DNA from: Gammaproteobacteria bacterium
Lineage (GTDB): Bacteria; Pseudomonadota; Gammaproteobacteria; Steroidobacterales; Steroidobacteraceae
NCBI GenBank assembly: GCA_013289615.1
Contig: JABCZO010000012.1
Coordinates: 1-64,000, forward strand
Length of the DNA: 64,000 nt
Direction: 5' to 3'
Part shown: positions 1 through 9,180 of the stretch, in pieces
How the letters are laid out: each line of letters begins with the position of its first letter
Position numbering within the stretch: position 1 is the stretch's first letter
Notes under the pieces: model-generated
What the model saw: the letters and a program-made list of their open reading frames with translations, nothing else
Databases searched by the model: none
What the model was told of the DNA's origin: nothing
Translations under genes and position numbers: made by a program

Positions 1-369
1 GCGCCCACCCATCGCGATGTGATAGTTGATATCGATCAGCTTGCGCGCAAAGCTGTGGGCGAAGAATCCGGCAATGAACAGCGACACGTCGCCCAGGCGC
101 TGCAGCCCGCGCTCGCGCTCCAGTGCGCTGGGCGCCTCCAGCGCGTCGGACAGCATCTGCACCAGCGGCCTGAGCCGCACGCCGTCCGGGGTACGCTCGA
201 ACAGCTGCTCCGAGCGCGCGAACAGCGTCAGCAGGTTGACCACGTATTGCTCGGTCTGGTCCTCCACTGCCACACGCTGGTGCGCCAGCGCGCCCTGTAG
301 CGCATCGTGAAAGTACTCGCGCAGACTCGCTACGGCCACGACACCGTCGTTGGATTCAGACTGCTGCAT
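1..369 (-). CDS. Conserved hypothetical protein, C-terminal part missing
   Basis: An open frame starts at an ATG at 369 and runs off the left edge of the window without a stop, so only the first 123 residues are seen. They are soluble and mostly helical-looking (MQQSESNDG at the start, then many Leu/Ala/Glu repeats), with no signal peptide, membrane segment or recognisable catalytic motif. It is divergent from the GST gene, with about 150 bases between the starts. I do not recognise the family. The reading is supported by codon bias like the neighbouring genes and the lack of a better frame on the other strand. Confidence 0.6.
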   Translation of the reverse strand, partial: MQQSESNDGVVAVASLREYFHDALQGALAHQRVAVEDQTEQYVVNLLTLFARSEQLFERTPDGVRLRPLVQMLSDALEAPSALERERGLQRLGDVSLFIAGFFAHSFARKLIDINYHIAMGGR

Positions 370-523
370 GACTTCGTCCTTTCGGAAATCCGCTTCAATC
401 GTCAACGCTTTGAGTTGACCATGAAAGCCGGTTAGCCTTAGATAACCTCGTCACGAAATTGTGCTGCAAGAACTCGGCCGGCCTGGCAGTCACAACCGCC
501 GACTGCTAATAATTGGGAAAAAC

Positions 524-1186
524 ATGTCGGACATCACGCTTGTCATCGGTAACAAGAATTACTCGTCCTGGTCGCTAAGACCATGGGTATTACTACGGCA
601 TTTGCAGCTGCCGTTCGAGGAATTGCTGATTCCGCTGTCGCTACCCGACACTCACGCGCGTATTGCGCAGCACGGCCCGTCAGGGCGCGTGCCGGTGCTC
701 AAGCACGGCGAGCTGACGCTGTGGGAATCGATCGCCATTGGCGAATACTTATGTGAACTGACCGGCAACGGCTGGCCGCGCGAGCGCGCCGCGCGGGCGC
801 ATGCGCGCGTGGTCAGCGCCGAAATGCACGCCGGCTTCGGCGCGCTGCGTGCCCAGTGGCCGATGAACGCCCGCGCCACCGGCCGGCGCACGCCGATGAC
901 GGCCGAACTGCGTGCCGATATCGAGCGCATCGATGCGCTGTGGAGCGATTGCCGGACGCGCTTTGGGGCAAACGGGTCGTGGCTGTTTGGCGATTACTCG
1001 CTGGCCGACGCGATGTACGCGCCGGTCGCGCTGCGTTTTCGCAGCTACGGCGCAACGCTGTCGGCGCCAGCGATGGCGTACCTGGAAACGCTGCTGCAGG
1101 ATCCTCCGCTGCAGCAATGGCTGGCAGCCGCCGCGCTCGAACCCTGGAGCATTGCCTATTCGGAGGTCGGCGTTGCGGTCAGCTAG
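524..1186 (+). CDS. Glutathione S-transferase family protein
   Basis: A 220-aa cytosolic protein with a thioredoxin-like N-terminal domain (residues 1-80) and an all-helical C-terminal domain (about 90-215). The start NKNYSSWSLRPW (10-21) is typical of one bacterial GST subgroup, with Ser14, Ser15 or Ser17 as candidate catalytic residues. The cis-Pro (RVP, 55-57) and the glutathione-contacting Glu68-Ser69 are present. It probably conjugates or isomerises electrophiles with glutathione; the substrate is unknown. The frame is open further upstream, but the ATG at 524 fits the family length. Its last four bases overlap the convergent DUF2721 gene. Confidence 0.87.
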   Translation: MSDITLVIGNKNYSSWSLRPWVLLRHLQLPFEELLIPLSLPDTHARIAQHGPSGRVPVLKHGELTLWESIAIGEYLCELTGNGWPRERAARAHARVVSAEMHAGFGALRAQWPMNARATGRRTPMTAELRADIERIDALWSDCRTRFGANGSWLFGDYSLADAMYAPVALRFRSYGATLSAPAMAYLETLLQDPPLQQWLAAAALEPWSIAYSEVGVAVS

Positions 1187-1653
1187 CCGTCGGCGGAGCT
1201 GACGCCGCGTAGGCCGATGCGAAGATGCTTGGTGGCGACGAACACCTCGCGCAGGAACAGCAGCAGGCCGCCGATGAAGCTGAGCATCGACACGATGAAC
1301 AGCGTCGCGATGATCAGCGAGACGTTAAATCTTACAAACGCGCCTATAAAAAGTGTCACCACCACCATCGATACCAGCAGCGCGCAAATTGTACACATGC
1401 TGATGGCGCGGCCCAGCAGCCGCGCGCGCTGCTCGAGCGTGCGCAGGGCGCCGCCGAGCACATGCATGTCGTCCTCGTGGGTGTTGCTCTCCTTCTGTTC
1501 CAACGCGCGTGCCCGGTCCACCACGCGCGCCAGGCGATTGGTCAGCAACGTGAGTGTGACACCGACGCCGGAGAGCAGGAACACCGGCGCCACCGCGGTG
1601 CGCACCACCTCGCCGATTTCCTGGATCTGGACGCCGACGTTGACCGCCTCCAT
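1183..1653 (-). CDS. DUF2721 family membrane protein
   Basis: A 156-aa protein with three likely membrane segments (about 17-35, 80-100 and 105-130) and a charged loop between the first and second, the usual form of the DUF2721 family, whose function is unknown. The frame extends 23 codons upstream, but MEAVNVGV at 1653 begins the conserved part and avoids a proline/arginine-rich leader that would overlap the CpcT-like gene. It is probably the last gene of the run that starts at the metallopeptidase. Its stop overlaps that of the GST. Confidence 0.75.
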   Translation of the reverse strand: MEAVNVGVQIQEIGEVVRTAVAPVFLLSGVGVTLTLLTNRLARVVDRARALEQKESNTHEDDMHVLGGALRTLEQRARLLGRAISMCTICALLVSMVVVTLFIGAFVRFNVSLIIATLFIVSMLSFIGGLLLFLREVFVATKHLRIGLRGVSSADG

Positions 1654-1660
1654 GGCGTAG

Positions 1661-2335
1661 CTACCGCTTCTGCGACGGGCCGGAACGGCGCTCAAACCGA
1701 TACGCGGAGGCGGCGTCGGCACTGCCTTCGAGGGTGCCGCCGGGGCCGGACAGCTGCTCGTTGAGCAGCAGGTCGGAGCCGCGCAGTTCCGCGCTCTGCT
1801 CGATCAACAGGCCCTCGGCGCCGGCCGAGGCCCGGCAGTCTCTCGCATTGGTGGTGGCCGCGAAGCCGTAGTCGCTCTTGCTCCAGATCAGCTTGCAGCC
1901 CGACAGCCCCGACAGGTCGTCCGGCAGTACCGACTGCAGGACATACGGATCGTCCACGGCGTGCAGCCAGCGCAGTGGTTCCTTGAATACGTAGACCGAC
2001 TGCACCAGGTGTTCATTTTTCTTGTCGAGCTCGAAAGTCCAGATGTGCTGCGCCAGTATCCGGCGCGGATCGTCGATGGCGGTCTCGCGCTCGAACATCA
2101 CCACCTTGCCTATCGCCAGCGCGTTAACCGGGTTAATCACCAGGGCTACGGCGGCGTGTTGGCCGCTGGCGTCGGTTTTGGCCTGCGCACGATTATCGTA
2201 CTGACCCGGCAGGCCCTGCAGCAGCTTGTCGAACTCTTTCTCGTGCTTGGTGGCCTGGGTGCTGCAGCCTGCCAGCAGCAGCAGCGCCAGCCACGCGGCC
2301 GGCGGTAGGCTCGTCATGGGTCGATTGTCAGGCAT
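1661..2335 (-). CDS. CpcT/CpeT-family lipoprotein
   Basis: A 224-aa predicted outer-membrane or periplasmic lipoprotein with a clear lipobox (LLLAGCS, Cys at about 24). The mature part begins with the family signature FDKLLQGLPGQYDN and continues as a single CpcT/CpeT-like beta-barrel fold. In cyanobacteria the family attaches bilins to phycobiliproteins; this organism shows no sign of phycobilisomes, so the role here is unknown. The first ATG overlaps the stop of the ATP-grasp gene (translational coupling likely); a second ATG at 2317 is equally able to give the signal peptide. No strong Shine-Dalgarno precedes either. Confidence 0.72.
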   Translation of the reverse strand: MPDNRPMTSLPPAAWLALLLLAGCSTQATKHEKEFDKLLQGLPGQYDNRAQAKTDASGQHAAVALVINPVNALAIGKVVMFERETAIDDPRRILAQHIWTFELDKKNEHLVQSVYVFKEPLRWLHAVDDPYVLQSVLPDDLSGLSGCKLIWSKSDYGFAATTNARDCRASAGAEGLLIEQSAELRGSDLLLNEQLSGPGGTLEGSADAASAYRFERRSGPSQKR

Positions 2336-3362
2336 TGAAGTCGCGCCACTCGACGCGGTAGCTGCGGCCGAGGGTCATGATGCGCTCGAGCAGCTCCCGG
2401 TATGGCATGCCGGCTGCCCGGGCCGATTCGGCGAAGTCCTCTTCGCGCGCCAGGTTCGGATTGGGGTTGGCTTCCAGCATGAACACGCTGCCGTCACCGC
2501 GCACGCGAAAATCGATGCGGGCGCATCCCGACAGGTGCAGCGCCCGGTAGATGCGGCGCGACAGCCGGTCAAGCTGGTGCAGCACCGCCGGCGGCAGCTC
2601 ATCGGCCGCGCGGGTAGTGATGTCGTAGCGGCGCTGATAGGCCCGGTCCCACTTGACCTTGCGGGTGGCAATCGCCGGCAGCGAATCCGGCAGCGAGCCA
2701 AAGCGCATCTCCCATACCGGCATCCGGGTCAGGCGCTCGTTGCCGAGCATGCCGACGTACAGTTCGCGGCCCTCGATGTATTCCTCCACCAGCGCATCGG
2801 AACCGATCTGCTCGTGCATGAACTGCACGCGCTCGCGCAGCTTGGCGATGTCGTCCACCACCGAGGCCTGGGCGATACCGAGCGAGGCGTCCTCGGTGGC
2901 GGATTTCACGAACAGCGGCGGACGCAGCCGTCGCGGCACCGTCACGCGCTGGCCGCGCCGGAATACCGCGAACTGCGGGGTCGGAATGCGATGAAAGGCG
3001 AGCAGCTGCTTGCACAGCACTTTGTCGCGCGACAACAGCAGCCCGCGCGGATTACAGCCGGTGTAGGGTGCGCGCATGAGTTCGAGGAATGCGACCACGT
3101 GCTGATCGTAGGTGACGATGCCATTGAACTCCTCGAGCAGATTGAACACAAGCTCCGGCTTGGTTTCCATCAGCGCCGCGCGCAATTCGGTCAGCGAGTC
3201 GAGTACGCCCAGGGTCTGCACCTGATGGCCGGCCGCGCGCAGCGTCGAAATCACGTCATATTCGGTGCGCCATTCGTCGATCTGTTTCTCGGAGAAGCCC
3301 TCCAGGCTCTCCGGCGGCACCAGGCTCGAGTGCACGACGACCAGCGTGCGCAGTTTTTTCAT
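2328..3362 (-). CDS. ATP-grasp ligase (D-Ala-D-Ala ligase-like)
   Basis: A 344-aa cytosolic ATP-grasp enzyme. Visible parts are the N-terminal preATP-grasp region, the central ATP-binding segment (LFVKSATEDASLGIA, about 149-163), the EEYIEGREL segment and the metal-binding end RIDFRVRGDG...EANPNPNLA. The last matches the D-Ala-D-Ala ligase superfamily (Asp, Glu and Asn ligands). It should join a carboxylate to an amine at the cost of ATP; the substrate cannot be told. The serine and glycine contacts of true Ddl enzymes are altered, so it is probably not the cell-wall ligase. ATGA overlap with the metallopeptidase upstream shows co-translation. Confidence 0.8.
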   Translation of the reverse strand: MKKLRTLVVVHSSLVPPESLEGFSEKQIDEWRTEYDVISTLRAAGHQVQTLGVLDSLTELRAALMETKPELVFNLLEEFNGIVTYDQHVVAFLELMRAPYTGCNPRGLLLSRDKVLCKQLLAFHRIPTPQFAVFRRGQRVTVPRRLRPPLFVKSATEDASLGIAQASVVDDIAKLRERVQFMHEQIGSDALVEEYIEGRELYVGMLGNERLTRMPVWEMRFGSLPDSLPAIATRKVKWDRAYQRRYDITTRAADELPPAVLHQLDRLSRRIYRALHLSGCARIDFRVRGDGSVFMLEANPNPNLAREEDFAESARAAGMPYRELLERIMTLGRSYRVEWRDFNA

Positions 3363-4423
3363 GCGCGCAAACGCAGTCCCTGGCTACGCATATACAGTCG
3401 CACCAGCCGGCGCAGCATGATCCGGGTGGCGCGCAGCGACTCGCGCTGCGAGCCGCGTACATACAGTTGCAGACGCTCACCGCGATCGATGGCGGTGCGC
3501 AGCACCTGGTAGGCGCCGTAGCGATCAACGCCGGTGGCACGGATCACCGAGCCGAGCAGTTGCGGCTTATTGGCACGCAACAGCGTCGCGGCGGTGAGTG
3601 CACGCGCGCGCGGCTCGGTGGTGAACACGCGCTGCAGCAACCGGTCGGCGAGCATGCCGCGCCGCGTGCGGGCACGCGCCAGCTTGCTGTGATAGTACTG
3701 CGCCAGCGTGCGCTGATTGCGCGCGAGCGGTTCGATTCGGTCGCGGCAGCGCACCGGCGGTCGATGGGCGCCGAATTCGCCCGCAACCTGCTGCACGAAT
3801 CGGAGCTTGCGCAGCGCCGGCCACGATGCATAGCGGCGCTGCCAACCGGAGCGCGGCGCCAGCCAGACGGCAAAGGTCTCGGCAAAATCCTCGGTCGGAT
3901 GGCTCTGGGCATACCAGTCGCCAAGGTGCTGCACGTGATGGCGGCTGGCCGGGCGCGCTCGGTAGCCGGAGCGATACGGCTCGGACGCCGGCCCGAACAG
4001 CGCGCGCCAGTGGGCGCGACGCCGCAACCGGTACGCGGAATCGATCGCATGGCCGGCTTCGTGCCGCAGGATGCGCATCAGCCAATTGACGTTGCTGCCT
4101 TCGACCTCGCGCGTCATCTTGCGCTCCAGGCGCATGAGCCGCGGGTGGGCGAGATAAAACGGCATCGCGATCCCCGGCACGCCATCGGGGGAAAACCATT
4201 CCTCCGACAGCCAGACGTGCGGCCGGAAGCGGATGCCGCGCCCGTCGAGCTCGTTGTAAAGACGTCGAACGTAGCGCAGCAACGGCGAGCGCCGCAGGTC
4301 CAGCCGCAGATCGCAGATGCGCAGCTGCAGCAGCTCGCGGTCGCTCAGCCGAGTCCAGTCGAGCCGCCGGCCGCGTACCGCCTGCAGGCGACGCGGGGAA
4401 ATTGTAGTGGGTGTGGAGGCCAT
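3359..4423 (-). CDS. Putative zinc-binding metallopeptidase (PF15887-like)
   Basis: A 354-aa protein with a zinc-protease signature RHEAGHAID (HExxH) near the middle and, about 65 residues on, HPTEDFAETFAVWL, which probably supplies the third ligand. This two-part pattern fits the 'putative zinc-binding metallo-peptidase' family. The C-terminal third is rich in arginine. There is no signal peptide if translation starts at the ATG at 4423; a start further upstream (to 4597) would add 58 poorly conserved residues. Its stop overlaps the start of the ATP-grasp gene, so a peptidase and a ligase are made together. The substrate is unknown. Confidence 0.77.
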   Translation of the reverse strand: MASTPTTISPRRLQAVRGRRLDWTRLSDRELLQLRICDLRLDLRRSPLLRYVRRLYNELDGRGIRFRPHVWLSEEWFSPDGVPGIAMPFYLAHPRLMRLERKMTREVEGSNVNWLMRILRHEAGHAIDSAYRLRRRAHWRALFGPASEPYRSGYRARPASRHHVQHLGDWYAQSHPTEDFAETFAVWLAPRSGWQRRYASWPALRKLRFVQQVAGEFGAHRPPVRCRDRIEPLARNQRTLAQYYHSKLARARTRRGMLADRLLQRVFTTEPRARALTAATLLRANKPQLLGSVIRATGVDRYGAYQVLRTAIDRGERLQLYVRGSQRESLRATRIMLRRLVRLYMRSQGLRLRA

Positions 4424-4648
4424 CACCGCAAACTCTACCCAAGCGGCGTTACGCTGTCCGCACGCGCCCCGGCCGGGCGGCGGCTGCCTGACGGCCACAG
4501 CGAGCCGATCGGCCCGAGGCCAATGACTGGGCAGGTGCGGGTGAACTACCACGATCCTGGCCCGATCTTCGCCAATAAATGGCGCCGAGGTGATCAATTT
4601 CGCAACCGGATCGCCACGGCCAGGCCGCGAGGGGTTAACGCGGCGGCG

Positions 4649-5509
4649 CTACGGCAGCTGCTCGGCCAGCGACTCGTCCTCGGCATCGTTGCTGAACGCG
4701 GCGGCCGCTGGCACCCGTCCGGCGCCAGGCACAGCCAGGTGGGCAAAATCAAACTGGCGCGGATCTGCCAGCGTGCCGGGTTCCACGTGCTGCAGGGCTG
4801 AGAATATCGACTGCACGCGCCCCGGGTGTTCGCGCTCCCAGGCCGCCAGCATGCGCTTGATGGCAGTGCGCTGCAGATTCGGCTGCGAGCCGCACAACGT
4901 GCAGGGGATCAGTGGGAATTGCATGCCGCGCGCATACCTGGCGATGTCGCGCTCGGCGATGTACGCCAGCGGACGGATCACGATGTGCCGCCCATCCTGC
5001 GAGCGCAGCTTGGGCGCCATCGCCTTGAGCCGCCCGGCATTGAACAGGTTCAGGAACAGCGTCTCGACGATGTCGTCGCGATGGTGGCCGAGCGCAATCT
5101 TGCTGATGCGGTGCTCGGCGGCATAGTGGTACAGCGCACCGCGCCGCAGGCGCGAGCACAGCGAGCACATGGTGCGCCCCTGCGGGATCACGCGCTTGAC
5201 GACGCGGTAGGTGTCCTGCTCGATGACGTGGTAGCGGACGCCGAGCGAGCGCAGGTAATCGGGCAGCACTTGCGCCGGGAATCCGGGCTGCTTCTGGTCG
5301 AGGTTGACCGCGATCAGCTCGAACTGCAGCGGCGCACTGCGCTGCAGCGAGCGCAGCAGGTCGAGCATCGTATAAGAGTCCTTGCCGCCCGACAGGCACA
5401 CCATCACGCGATCGCCCGCCTCGATCATGCGGTAGTCTTCGATCGCCTTGCCGGCCAGGCCGCGCAATCGCGCCCCCAGCCGGCGCACTGTGGCCGAGGT
5501 CTCGCTCAC
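4649..5509 (-). CDS. ttcA: tRNA 2-thiocytidine(32) synthetase
   Basis: A 286-aa cytosolic enzyme that thiolates cytidine 32 in certain tRNAs, using ATP and an iron-sulfur cluster. The PP-loop SGGKDS is at residues 40-45, the cysteine pair CSLC at 115-118 and the later PCTLCGSQ at about 202-209, all as in TtcA. The motif [16 protein letters not shown] is also characteristic. The last 30 residues are a low-complexity tail. The start overlaps the stop of the M32 carboxypeptidase by four bases, so the two are probably co-transcribed. Confidence 0.95.
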   Translation of the reverse strand: MSETSATVRRLGARLRGLAGKAIEDYRMIEAGDRVMVCLSGGKDSYTMLDLLRSLQRSAPLQFELIAVNLDQKQPGFPAQVLPDYLRSLGVRYHVIEQDTYRVVKRVIPQGRTMCSLCSRLRRGALYHYAAEHRISKIALGHHRDDIVETLFLNLFNAGRLKAMAPKLRSQDGRHIVIRPLAYIAERDIARYARGMQFPLIPCTLCGSQPNLQRTAIKRMLAAWEREHPGRVQSIFSALQHVEPGTLADPRQFDFAHLAVPGAGRVPAAAAFSNDAEDESLAEQLP

Positions 5510-7008
5510 GGGGCGGCCTCGAGGTACTTATTGTCGAGGTAACGCAGCAACGCGGTAGCCGATAACGGTTGGCCGGTGGCGTCCTTCATCAGCTCCTTGA
5601 CCGTGACTTTGGCGCCAAGGCCGTGCACGTGCTCGCGCAGCCAGCCGAACAGGCCGCCGAACTCCCCGCGCGCGATCTGCTGTTCGATCTCCGGTAAGTG
5701 GCTGCGCAGGCTCTCCCACAGCTGCGCCGCAATCACCGCGCCAAGTGCGTACGACGGGAAGTAGCCGAACGAGCCGAGCGCCCAATGAATATCCTGCAGA
5801 CAACCGTCGGCGGCCCCGCTCGGTCGAACCTCCAGCCGCTGTTCCATGCCGGCGTTCCACGCCTCGGGCAGCTCACGCACCGCCAGTTCGCCCGACAACA
5901 GCTTCTTTTCCAGCTCGTAGCGCAGCAGGATGTGCAGCGGATAGGTCACCTCGTCGGCGTCCACGCGGATCAGGCTGCGCTGCACGTTATTCAGCCGCCG
6001 GTACAGGTTGTCGGGCTCCCACTCCGCACCGCTGACCGCAAAATGTTTCTCGAGCAACGGCCGCAGATACTGCACGAACGCACGGCTGCGCCCGACGATC
6101 ATCTCCAGCAGCAGCGACTGGCTCTCCTCCAGCGCCATGCCGCGATCGCGTCCGACCGGCTGGTCGCGCCAGGCCTGCGGCAGGCCGAGGTCGTACATCG
6201 CGTGGCCAGTTTCATGCATCGCGCCGAGCAGGCCGGAAAACAGGTCCGCACTGTCAAAGCGCGTAGTGATACGAATGTCGCCCGACACCCCTTCCGTGAA
6301 CGGGTGTTCGCTCTCATCGATGCGGCCGCGATCGAACGGAAATCCGATCGAGCGCATCACCTCGATCACCAGTGCGCGCTGCTTGCCGGGCGCAAATTTT
6401 CCGGTCAGCGGCAGCGACGGCCGCTGCGCCTGCAGGGTCAGGGTCTCGCGGATCAGGCTCGGCAACCGGCGCGACAGGGCTTTGAAGATCGTGTCGATAT
6501 CGGCGGCTGAGATGCCTGGGGAAAACTCGTCCACCAGCGCGTCATAGGGTGGCAGGCCGAGCGCCTGCCCGAGCAACGCGGCTTTGTCGCGCACCAGGTG
6601 CACGACCTCCTCCAGGTGCGGCGCGAACAGATCGAAGTTGTTCTGCCGCCGGGCCTCGGCCCAATGCACCTCGGCACGCGAGGTGGCGCGCGCCAGACGC
6701 GAGATCAGCGACACCGGCGTGGCGATGGCGTAATCGCGCTGACGGCGCATCTCGTGCAGATTGGCGAGCTGCCAGTCCTCCAGCCCCTGCGAATTCGCCT
6801 GCGCACGGTCGAGCAGGCGGGTGATCTTCGGCGTGGTCAGCAACGCATGGTATTCAGTCTCGAGCGCCGCCAGCTGCTCACCGCGCACGTCGGCGCTGCC
6901 CTTGGGCATCATGACTGCCGCGTCCCAGCGCAGCAGCGACAGCGCACCGTGGAACGCGTGCAGCCGCCGCCATTCCTGCTCGAGTTGCACGTAAGGGGTG
7001 CTAGACAT
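5506..7008 (-). CDS. Carboxypeptidase Taq, M32 family
   Basis: A 500-aa cytosolic zinc metallocarboxypeptidase, the usual length of the M32 family. The zinc motif HETGHAMYD lies near residue 264, followed by the M32 signatures ALEESQS and [13 protein letters not shown]. It removes C-terminal residues from peptides and is probably a broad housekeeping peptidase. The ATG at 7008 gives the normal N-terminus ([14 protein letters not shown]). It lies directly upstream of ttcA with an ATGA overlap. Confidence 0.93.
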   Translation of the reverse strand: MSSTPYVQLEQEWRRLHAFHGALSLLRWDAAVMMPKGSADVRGEQLAALETEYHALLTTPKITRLLDRAQANSQGLEDWQLANLHEMRRQRDYAIATPVSLISRLARATSRAEVHWAEARRQNNFDLFAPHLEEVVHLVRDKAALLGQALGLPPYDALVDEFSPGISAADIDTIFKALSRRLPSLIRETLTLQAQRPSLPLTGKFAPGKQRALVIEVMRSIGFPFDRGRIDESEHPFTEGVSGDIRITTRFDSADLFSGLLGAMHETGHAMYDLGLPQAWRDQPVGRDRGMALEESQSLLLEMIVGRSRAFVQYLRPLLEKHFAVSGAEWEPDNLYRRLNNVQRSLIRVDADEVTYPLHILLRYELEKKLLSGELAVRELPEAWNAGMEQRLEVRPSGAADGCLQDIHWALGSFGYFPSYALGAVIAAQLWESLRSHLPEIEQQIARGEFGGLFGWLREHVHGLGAKVTVKELMKDATGQPLSATALLRYLDNKYLEAAP

Positions 7009-7032
7009 GGTCGCGGTGACGGGTTGTGAAAA

Positions 7033-7170
7033 TCACTGGCCTGTTGGCCAGCTGGCCGCACACCAGTTCAACCGGCGGCACCACTCCGGCCAATCGGAGG
7101 CAATGACACCGATCCAGACAGAGACCGTGAGCAGCAGCAGGAGCGTCAGATATACCGCCAGCGAGCGCAT
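7033..7170 (-). CDS. Possible 45-aa single-pass membrane protein
   Basis: A short frame between the M32 gene and the divergent glgA. It encodes MRSLAVYLTLLLLL, a hydrophobic helix to about residue 26, then a compact tail with two cysteines and four tryptophans (DWPEWCRRLNWC). The Cys/Trp-rich tail and the placement, co-directional and 24 bases upstream of the M32 gene, suggest a real micro-protein. No Shine-Dalgarno is seen before the ATG at 7170 and I know no homologue. It may be fortuitous. Confidence 0.35.
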   Translation of the reverse strand: MRSLAVYLTLLLLLTVSVWIGVIASDWPEWCRRLNWCAASWPTGQ

Positions 7171-7226
7171 GACAACATGATAATGGCTTCGCCTACGGGC
7201 GTCTCGCGCTGCGGTAAGATCCGGCG

Positions 7227-8684
7227 ATGCCATTGAAAATATGCTTTGCGTCGGCCGAAGTGACCCCCTTCGCCAAGGCCGGCGGGCTTGCCGATGTGTC
7301 CGGAGCGCTGCTCAAATACCTGCATGCCGACGGTCACGACGTGCTCTTGTTCATGCCGGGTTACTCGAGCATCCAGCGCGAGGGCCTGGAAATCCACCCG
7401 GTCGATTACCTGCGCGGGCTGTCGGTAACGCTCGGCACTCATCGTTACGATTTCTCGGTGTCGACCGCGCAGCTGCCGGACTCGAGCGCAATCGCGCATC
7501 TGGTCGATTGCCCGGCGCTGTTCAACCGCCCGTCGCTCTACACCTCGGACGCCGACGAGCACCGGCGCTTCCTCGTGCTCACGCACGCCGCCTTCATCTG
7601 CTGCCAGCGCATGGCCTTCGCGCCGCAGATCATGCATTTCAACGACTGGCACACCGCGGCCGGAACGCTGTTGCTGCGTTCGACTTACGCCTGGGACCGC
7701 CTGTTCCAGGCTGCGCGCACTGTGCTGACGGTGCACAACATCGGCTACCAGGGCATCCTGAGCAGCACCCTGCATGCCGAGGTACTGCCCGGCGGTCCGG
7801 TGTCGATGCTCGATGCGGGGGATTTTGCCGCCGGGCGCATCAATCTGTTGCGCACCGGGCTGAGCTACGCAGACCGGATCACGACCGTCAGCCCTACCTA
7901 CGCGCGCGAACTTCGCACCGCCGAATATGGGATGGGCATGGAAACCCTGTTGCGCAAGCGCACCGATGCCATCGTCGGCATCCTCAACGGCGTGGACTAC
8001 GACGAATGGGACCCGCGCCGCGACCGCTATGTGTCGCAGCACTACGGCGCCAACCAGCTCGGCGTGAAGGCCGCGATCAAGGACGAATTCCTGCAGCGGA
8101 TACACCTGAGCGGCGGCCCGCGAACCGCGCTGGTCGGCATCGTCAGCCGCCTGGCGACGCAGAAAGGCTTCGATCTGCTGTTCGACTCGTTGCCACTGCT
8201 GCTGCAGGCGCGCGAGTTCAACCTGGTCGTGCTCGGCACCGGGGAGGCGCGCTACGAGAATTTCTTCAGCGCGCTGCAGCGGCGATTTCCGGCGCGGGTT
8301 CACTTTGAGCGCCGCTACAGCGATGAGCTCGCACATTGGATCGAGGCGGCAAGTGACATGTTCCTGATGCCCTCGCGCTACGAACCCTGCGGACTCAACC
8401 AGATGTACAGCATGCGCTATGGGACGGTGCCGATCGTGCGCCGCACCGGCGGACTGGCCGATTCGGTACAGCATTTCGATGCCGCCACCGGCTCGGGCAC
8501 CGGCATCGTGTTCAACGACTACAACGCCGAGGCGGTCAGCTGGGCCCTCAATACGGCGCTGGACCTGTACCAGCAGCGGGCTGCGTGGCGGCGGCTGATG
8601 CAGAATGGCATGGCGCAGGATTACTCCTGGAGCCGCCAGGTGCGCGGCTACGTCGAAATGTATCAGAGCCTGGTACAGCCCTGA
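7227..8684 (+). CDS. glgA: Glycogen synthase
   Basis: A 485-aa GT5-family enzyme that transfers glucose from ADP-glucose to the end of an alpha-1,4-glucan. The ADP-glucose-binding motif KAGGLADVSG is at residues 16-25, and the C-terminal GT-B domain carries SRLATQKGFDLL and the family end motif SRYEPCGLNQMY. Length and order match bacterial GlgA. It faces the malQ/glgC cluster and ends two bases before the convergent LEA14-type gene. ADP-glucose would come from GlgC in the same window. Confidence 0.96.
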   Translation: MPLKICFASAEVTPFAKAGGLADVSGALLKYLHADGHDVLLFMPGYSSIQREGLEIHPVDYLRGLSVTLGTHRYDFSVSTAQLPDSSAIAHLVDCPALFNRPSLYTSDADEHRRFLVLTHAAFICCQRMAFAPQIMHFNDWHTAAGTLLLRSTYAWDRLFQAARTVLTVHNIGYQGILSSTLHAEVLPGGPVSMLDAGDFAAGRINLLRTGLSYADRITTVSPTYARELRTAEYGMGMETLLRKRTDAIVGILNGVDYDEWDPRRDRYVSQHYGANQLGVKAAIKDEFLQRIHLSGGPRTALVGIVSRLATQKGFDLLFDSLPLLLQAREFNLVVLGTGEARYENFFSALQRRFPARVHFERRYSDELAHWIEAASDMFLMPSRYEPCGLNQMYSMRYGTVPIVRRTGGLADSVQHFDAATGSGTGIVFNDYNAEAVSWALNTALDLYQQRAAWRRLMQNGMAQDYSWSRQVRGYVEMYQSLVQP

Positions 8685-8685
8685 G

Positions 8686-9180
8686 TCAAAGCCGCACGCT
8701 GCCCTTCTGGTCGAACGCAATGGTGCGCACCATGCCGCCCTGCAGATGCACCTGCCCGTACACGCGATAGTCGACCGTGTGGTGACCCAGGCCGCCGGCC
8801 AGCGCCCCGAGCACGGTGTTGAGATTGGCGGTCACGTTCAGGTCGAAGTCGGTCTCGCCTGAGGGCGGCAACGTGAACGGGGCGTCGGTCGCGCCCTGCG
8901 CAAACGCCGTACCCTCGAGTTCCAGGTTGCAGTCGATGCGCCGGATCGGGATGGCGCGGTCGTTCGGGTTGGTGGCGTGAAAGGTCAGCCTGACCTGCTG
9001 CTGCTGCAGGTTGCCGCCGCCGATCACCACGCGGGTGACCACCAGGGTCGGGGCCGCCAGCTTCGGCAGCATGCTCGCGCAGCCGGTGAGCGCGGCGAGC
9101 AACGTTGCCATCCATGCCAGTCGCAGCGGTCGAGCCGGCTGCGTGGCTCGACTGCCGCTGGCCATCGAATCTGCCCTCAT
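8686..9180 (-). CDS. LEA type 2 (LEA14/WHy) family lipoprotein
   Basis: A 164-aa exported protein with a lipobox (LAALTGCAS, Cys at about 34) and one LEA14/WHy-type beta-sandwich. The latter is visible as LTFHATNPNDRAIPIRRID and the closing repeat FDLNVTANL. Such proteins are linked to desiccation or membrane stress, but the bacterial role is undefined. The start is chosen because its ATG overlaps the malQ stop (ATGA), a sign of translational coupling; the signal peptide then has a long basic N-region, and an ATG at about residue 6 is an alternative. Confidence 0.75.
   Translation of the reverse strand: MRADSMASGSRATQPARPLRLAWMATLLAALTGCASMLPKLAAPTLVVTRVVIGGGNLQQQQVRLTFHATNPNDRAIPIRRIDCNLELEGTAFAQGATDAPFTLPPSGETDFDLNVTANLNTVLGALAGGLGHHTVDYRVYGQVHLQGGMVRTIAFDQKGSVRL

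Noticed and set aside
1661-2335. Bilin lyase function for the CpcT-like lipoprotein
   Set aside because: It is exported and no phycobiliprotein genes are near, so only the fold family is supported.
2226-3512. Long plus-strand frame (428 codons) over the ATP-grasp and metallopeptidase genes
   Set aside because: It is the antisense shadow of clear ATP-grasp and peptidase sequences; rich in Arg/His/Gln without any domain, as expected from GC-rich codon bias.
7146-8720. 524-codon minus-strand frame opposite glgA
   Set aside because: glgA has all family motifs on the plus strand; the antisense product has low complexity and no domain.
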